Part shown: positions 33,590 to 36,545 of the stretch, one piece after another
Layout: each line of letters starts with the position of its first letter
Numbering within the stretch: position 1 is the first letter of the stretch
Source: an uncultured Crocinitomix sp.
GTDB lineage: Bacteria > Bacteroidota > Bacteroidia > Flavobacteriales_D > Crocinitomicaceae
NCBI GenBank assembly: GCA_937139035.1
Contig: CAKZPK010000349.1
Span: 1-36,545 of the forward strand
Length of the DNA: 36,545 nt
Reading direction: 5' to 3'
Made by a program: the position numbers and the translations under genes
Notes under the pieces: model-generated
The model's input: the letters and a program-made list of their open reading frames with translations, nothing else
Told to the model about the DNA's origin: nothing
Databases searched by the model: none

Positions 33590-34714
33590 TTATTTTTTTA
33601 GAAGCTGCTTAGTTTTTAACAATTTAATTTTTTTATTTTTTATTGATACAAAAAACGGACTTAGCGCAAGAAGAATCGCGTAAACTATTACCAAAAATAA
33701 TTGCCAGTGAATATCTAAACTACGCGTTACAAAAGCCACGCATACCACACTTGCACCAAACACAGCAACCATAACAGTGATTTGCCAGTGCTTAAAGCCT
33801 AAGATCAGTAAACGGTGATGGATATGATTTTTATCAGCCAAAAAAGGGCTCCGTCCTTTAAGGACACGTACTAAAAAGACCCTTAGCGTATCAATAAACG
33901 GAAAACTCAAGACCGCTAATACAAATACCGGCGCATTAACTATGTAATATGTAGGGAAGGCTGCCTGCTCTTTTAAAAAACTTATGCCTTGAAAGGCAAG
34001 TAAAAAGCCAATCAGTAAAGATCCAGTATCTCCCATAAATATTTTGCGCTTATTCGAAAAGTTATAATATAAAAAAGAACATAACGCCCCTATCAATGCC
34101 AAAGAGATAAGTGCTAAACCCTGCTCTCCATTAAACAAAAAAAAGACTGCAAAAAATATACTTGTTGATAAACCTAAACCACCTGCTAACCCATCAATCC
34201 CATCAATCAAATTATAAGCGTTAATAATCAACACAAACACAAACAGAGAAAATACTACAGAAAACCAGTAAGGCAACGTATGGACACCAAAAAGCCCAAA
34301 AAAACTATTAATACGTACACCAGCAACAAGAATAACATGAAGCGCCGCTATGAGCTGCACCACAAATTTTTTACGCGGTGAAATCACTAGCAAATCGTCT
34401 TCCACACCTATAAAGAACAACAAAATTAAGGAACCTAATAAACTTATGAGTTGTAGCGAAGGTACAGCAAAACCTAAAAAGGTAAGCGCAACACAAAACC
34501 CAATAAAAACGCCTACACCTCCTAAAGTTGGCACACGTCTTTGGTGGACACTACGATCCCCAGGCACATCCATTAATTGTTTTCGATGCGCTACATAAAT
34601 AATAACAGGATACGCATAAAATGAAACAATAGCAGCAATGCAAAAAGCAGATAACGCCAAAACAGGAAAAGGAATTTTTAATAAACTAGTAACAACATTA
34701 AAATCTTGGATCAT
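33590..34714 (-). CDS. wecA: WecA/TagO-like polyprenyl-phosphate sugar-1-phosphate transferase
   Basis: This integral-membrane enzyme of the MraY/WecA family starts repeat-unit synthesis by placing HexNAc-1-phosphate on undecaprenyl phosphate. About ten to eleven helices are visible. Conserved cytoplasmic motifs are RVPTLGGVGVFIG (about 60), GVEDDLLVISPRKKF with the D-D pair (about 105), NAYNLIDGIDGLAGGLG (about 165-181), KIFMGDTGSLLIGF (about 225) and DKNHIHHRLL (H-I-H-H-R, typical of this branch). I chose ATG 34714 (374 aa); a TTG two codons earlier is less likely. A -7 motif 18 bases upstream supports this. UDP-GlcNAc is the expected donor. Confidence 0.9.
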   Translation of the reverse strand: MIQDFNVVTSLLKIPFPVLALSAFCIAAIVSFYAYPVIIYVAHRKQLMDVPGDRSVHQRRVPTLGGVGVFIGFCVALTFLGFAVPSLQLISLLGSLILLFFIGVEDDLLVISPRKKFVVQLIAALHVILVAGVRINSFFGLFGVHTLPYWFSVVFSLFVFVLIINAYNLIDGIDGLAGGLGLSTSIFFAVFFLFNGEQGLALISLALIGALCSFLYYNFSNKRKIFMGDTGSLLIGFLLAFQGISFLKEQAAFPTYYIVNAPVFVLAVLSFPFIDTLRVFLVRVLKGRSPFLADKNHIHHRLLILGFKHWQITVMVAVFGASVVCVAFVTRSLDIHWQLFLVIVYAILLALSPFFVSIKNKKIKLLKTKQLLKK

Positions 34715-34732
34715 TATCAATTATTTATTCTT

Positions 34733-34740
34733 CAAACTTA
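34733..34740 (-). promoter_or_regulatory. Candidate -7 element for the wecA-wza-wzc unit
   Basis: The minus strand reads TAAGTTTG, matching TAnnTTTG, 18 bases before the ATG at 34714. This predicts a very short leader. No convincing -33 element was seen. Confidence 0.4.
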
Positions 34741-34946
34741 CACCTTAATTAAAATGAACTACGACTAGGCTATATAATACGCCTTCATACCAGACATACT
34801 AACACTATTACGATGAACTCATTACAAAATGCAAATATACACATTAATTATATTAAACTACTTTATAGTAAACACATACTTCTTAACATTTATTTTTACC
34901 AATACGCGCTTATAAGTCAAAAATAAAACAACAATAATAATATGTT

Positions 34947-34962
34947 TTACGGAATACCGTAA
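34947..34962. repeat. 16-base palindrome TTACGG-AATA-CCGTAA
   Basis: The arms are perfect over 6 bases with a 4-base centre. It has the same layout as the TACGG/CCGTA palindrome at 3745-3758. It lies about 210 bases upstream of the minus-strand wecA promoter motif. A dimeric regulator site is possible. Confidence 0.4.
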
Positions 34963-35104
34963 TGGCTAATTTTTATCTACAGAGAGACTGCTTCACTGCA
35001 TTCACAATAACGCTTTAAGCGCGTTTATTCTTTATAGATTTCTTATAAATACATTATACTTCAGTTCTAGAAATAGCGAAAACTTAAATGGTCCGATAGG
35101 GCGA

Positions 35105-35326
35105 ATGTTGAAACGTATTAAAATGGAGTTTCATTATATTAAGGATTTCAAACAGTTGAAGCAATCTAGGGTAGCAATTTGGGTGAAGAACCACGGATTA
35201 CGACAAGCACAATATTTAGGAGGGTATAGATATGTAACTAGTGTTCAGTGATATGACTTTAAAAGTATAGATGATTTGCAAAAGAAGCTGGAATATCATC
35301 ATCCAATGGAAAAACTAGCAATTTAG
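35105..35326 (+). pseudogene. C-terminal relic of a tyrosine recombinase
   Basis: The reading frame from ATG 35105 gives a peptide with QLKQSRVAIWVKNHGLRQAQ, then YLGGYRYVTSVQ, an in-frame TGA at 35249-35251, and then YDFKSIDDLQKKLEYHHP before the final TAG. This matches the end of tyrosine recombinases, in which box II is followed by G-[HY]-R-Y-V-x-S and the nucleophile tyrosine. The tyrosine lies just after the internal stop, so the fragment is inactive. The N-terminal domains are missing. Confidence 0.7.
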
Positions 35327-35362
35327 GAATGATTTGTGCGTTAAGAATAATAGATAATTATG

Positions 35363-35370
35363 TATATTTG
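35363..35370 (+). promoter_or_regulatory. Candidate -7 element of the toxin-antitoxin operon
   Basis: TATATTTG matches TAnnTTTG perfectly. It lies between an in-frame ATG at 35360 and the ATG at 35375, which makes the latter the likely antitoxin start with a nearly leaderless transcript. Confidence 0.45.
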
Positions 35371-35374
35371 TAGT

Positions 35375-35629
35375 ATGAGAGCATTGGATTTAAGAAATAC
35401 AATTTTTAATAAACTTAATACAATAGAGGATTTTTCTATATTGAAAGGTGTTCTTGAGTACATTGAAGATTTGAAAAATGATAAGAACGAAATAGTTGCT
35501 TATACCATTAACGGTGAGCCTTTAACAAAAGAAATGTATATCAAAAAAGTAAAGGATGCTGATGCATCGGTTGAAGCTGGACGATATACAACGATGGACG
35601 ATTTGGAAAAGGAAATGCAGAATTGGTAA
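35375..35629 (+). CDS. Putative antitoxin of a type II toxin-antitoxin pair
   Basis: The 84-aa acidic protein starts MRALDLRNTIFNKLNTIED and contains GVLEYIEDLKNDKNEIVAYTINGEPLTKEMYIKKV, ending TTMDDLEKEMQNW. The layout (N-terminal helical dimerisation part, C-terminal acidic toxin-wrapping part) is that of small antitoxins encoded before ParE/RelE toxins in Flavobacteriaceae. The stop lies 1 base before the toxin ATG, so the two are co-translated. An ATG at 35360 would add five residues but lies upstream of a promoter motif. Function comes mainly from the partner gene. Confidence 0.7.
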   Translation: MRALDLRNTIFNKLNTIEDFSILKGVLEYIEDLKNDKNEIVAYTINGEPLTKEMYIKKVKDADASVEAGRYTTMDDLEKEMQNW

Positions 35630-35630
35630 T

Positions 35631-35939
35631 ATGGCAAAAATTCCTATTAGGATTGTTTTAGCTGATGAAGCAAAAGCAGATTTGAAAAATATTTATTACA
35701 GAATTATTGAAAAAACGAAATCAGTTCAAAACGCTAAAAACGTTAGAGCAGATATTATTCAAGCAAGTAAAAATATTCATTTCGTAGAACAATATCAAGT
35801 TGATGAAATTTTAGGTGAACCATTTAGAAGAATGGTAGTAAGGCATTTCAAAATTATTTATAAACCTAAAAACGAATCTGAAATAAGAATACTTCAGATT
35901 TTTGATACTTATCAAAGTCCAGATAAAATGAGAGATTAA
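35631..35939 (+). CDS. ParE/RelE-family toxin
   Basis: The 102-aa basic protein has the ParE/RelE fold pattern: IRIVLADEAKADLKNIYYRI at the N-terminus, a central helix pair (NAKNVRADIIQASKNI), and beta-strand motifs GEPFRRMVVRHFKIIYKP and ILQIFDTYQSPDKM. Members either cleave mRNA on the ribosome or poison gyrase; catalytic residues of RelE are not clearly conserved, so a ParE-like action is as possible. The ATG at 35631 directly follows the antitoxin stop. A strong terminator follows 30 bases after the gene. Confidence 0.82.
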   Translation: MAKIPIRIVLADEAKADLKNIYYRIIEKTKSVQNAKNVRADIIQASKNIHFVEQYQVDEILGEPFRRMVVRHFKIIYKPKNESEIRILQIFDTYQSPDKMRD

Positions 35940-35968
35940 TCAAGTTAAATACTTGAAAATATACAGAA

Positions 35969-35999
35969 ACCACTTAGGATAACTAGGTGGTTTTTTTTT
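35969..35999 (+). terminator. Intrinsic terminator of the toxin-antitoxin operon
   Basis: ACCACTTAG (35969-35977) pairs with CTAGGTGGT (35983-35991) with one G-U pair and a 5-base loop. Eight T residues follow directly. It lies 30 bases after the toxin stop codon. Confidence 0.88.
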
Positions 36000-36259
36000 A
36001 TCTTCGATGCTGATTAATTTGGTGTTAATCATACGTTCTTTAAAATAAAATAGTGTTGAAATATCTATATAGGACGTTATCCCTTTGGTATGCTAGTGCC
36101 AAACCGTCACGCCAGCAGTAGTGCATATAGATATGGATTCCAAGAAAAGTAATTGTTTTTCATGGTATTGGTACTCCATAAGATGAGGTTGTAGTTGCTC
36201 AGGTATTTATAAATGAATTCATAGGTTAAATAAAATAATTCGTGAACAGGTAATAAGGT

Positions 36260-36392
36260 GTTCGTCAGGTATTCCTTTTTGTTTCCTAAAGCATAGCTGC
36301 AAGAGGTATTTAACGTCATTACGAGACTTTTGATAAAAAGGCGTGGTAATCTCATCATTAGTATTTATACCATAGTATTCTCTTGCATCTAC
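36260..36392 (-). repeat. Dispersed repeat, copy C (inverted relative to A and B)
   Basis: Read on the minus strand, this segment matches copy A (5485-5605) from its GTAG start through AAGAGAATA, TAATGATGA, the CTTTTTATCAAAAGTCTCGTAATGAC core and the GCAGCTATGCTT block. It retains the ATTAC/GTAAT pairing arms. It lies on the opposite side of the capsule locus in opposite orientation. Confidence 0.75.
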
Positions 36393-36393
36393 C

Positions 36394-36439
36394 ACCCAAA
36401 ACACCACTGCGGTGACACATCCTCGTTGGCGTTTTGGGT
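36394..36439. repeat. Large inverted repeat with ACCCAAAAC arms
   Basis: ACCCAAAACACC (36394-36405) pairs with GGCGTTTTGGGT (36428-36439) over 12 positions with one G-U type mismatch and a 22-base loop. It abuts the end of repeat copy C. There is no T-run. Confidence 0.6.
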
Positions 36440-36485
36440 TTGATTTAGTACACACAATACATACCTTCCTCACCCGTAGCTATTC

Positions 36486-36534
36486 TTGCACCCAAACCCA
36501 AAAGGTAGCTTCGCAAAACACCATTTGGGTGCAA
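36486..36534. repeat. Second large inverted repeat with TTGCACCCAAA arms
   Basis: TTGCACCCAAA (36486-36496) is the exact reverse complement of TTTGGGTGCAA (36524-36534), with a 27-base loop. The arms share the CCCAAA core with the neighbouring inverted repeat. It lies 11 bases from the window end. Confidence 0.65.
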
Positions 36535-36545
36535 CCGCTACTTAA

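Larger units (their letters stand above)
34715..35104. other. 390-base gene-free region right of the capsule locus
   Basis: No coding frame is seen. The AT-rich stretch holds the promoter motif for the WecA-like gene and a 16-base palindrome at 34947-34962, and runs into the remains of a tyrosine recombinase frame. Confidence 0.5.
35940..36545. other. Gene-free right end of the window
   Basis: After the terminator at 35969-35999 no credible coding frame is seen. The stretch 36000-36258 has no recognisable feature. It is followed by the inverted copy of the dispersed repeat (36260-36392) and two large inverted repeats (36394-36439, 36486-36534). Short frames across this part are read-through of the repeats. 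Confidence 0.5.

Noticed and set aside
36107..36473. Two overlapping minus-strand frames of 83 and 84 aa
   Set aside because: Both cross repeat copy C in different frames and reach into the inverted repeats; they share repeat-derived peptides and have no independent domain.
1..36545. tRNA, rRNA or known riboswitch genes
   Set aside because: I saw no cloverleaf with the usual GTTC-type arm, no rRNA core sequence and no familiar aptamer consensus on either strand; a covariance-model search would be needed to be certain.

Overview
The window looks like chromosomal DNA of a Bacteroidota bacterium, most likely a Flavobacteriaceae member. It is AT-rich, several genes have Bacteroidota-type -7 promoter elements (TAnnTTTG), and it carries an RteC regulator, a Bacteroidota-type tyrosine recombinase and an UpxY antiterminator. 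Its main content is a Wzx/Wzy-dependent capsule or exopolysaccharide locus. Gene-poor, mobile-element-derived DNA lies on both sides.

Left flank, 1-6520. This holds the remains of an integrative element: a tyrosine recombinase cut by the window edge, rteC, a small HTH protein behind an inverted repeat and a perfect intrinsic terminator, a DnaD-like protein and a DnaC/IstB-like ATPase. Two small exported proteins of unknown role follow, then the N-terminal stump of a transposase. The last kilobase has no intact gene but contains dispersed palindromic repeats.

Capsule biosynthesis operon, 27849-6521, minus strand. It has 21 tightly packed genes, many overlapping by 1 to 20 bases. The order is: UpxY antiterminator; phosphoglucose/phosphomannose isomerase, gmd and fcl (GDP-L-fucose); wbpA, wbpB, wbpD and wbpI homologues (UDP-2,3-diacetamido uronic acid pathway, with no WbpE aminotransferase); wzx; two hexapeptide acyltransferases; a GT4; a PIG-L deacetylase overlapping a GNAT-like acyltransferase; a second GT4; wzy; a GT2; an MBOAT/SGNH O-acylation pair; a third GT4; and a GT26 (WecG/TagA) glycosyltransferase. 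The inferred product is a repeat unit of at most about six sugars, probably with L-fucose and a diacetamido uronic acid, decorated by O- and possibly N-acyl groups.

Export block, 28410-34714. On the minus strand are a WecA-like initiating sugar-phosphate transferase, the Wza exporter and the Wzc tyrosine kinase. On the plus strand are an outer-membrane beta-barrel protein and a CpsB-type tyrosine phosphatase that would oppose Wzc. Two tandem arrays of a Bacteroidota-style palindromic repeat flank this plus-strand pair: a 95-bp period at 27988-28314 and a 60-bp period at 30081-30300.

Right flank, 34715-36545. It contains a broken tyrosine recombinase tail, a ParE/RelE-type toxin-antitoxin pair ending at a good terminator, and another copy of the left-flank repeat in opposite orientation next to two large hairpins at the window edge. 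The capsule locus is therefore bracketed by recombinase relics and by inverted copies of one repeat. I see no clearly new defence or enzymatic system. The most interesting signals are the incomplete Wbp pathway, the deacetylase-acyltransferase pair, the structured HTH leader and the base-pair covariation in the repeats.
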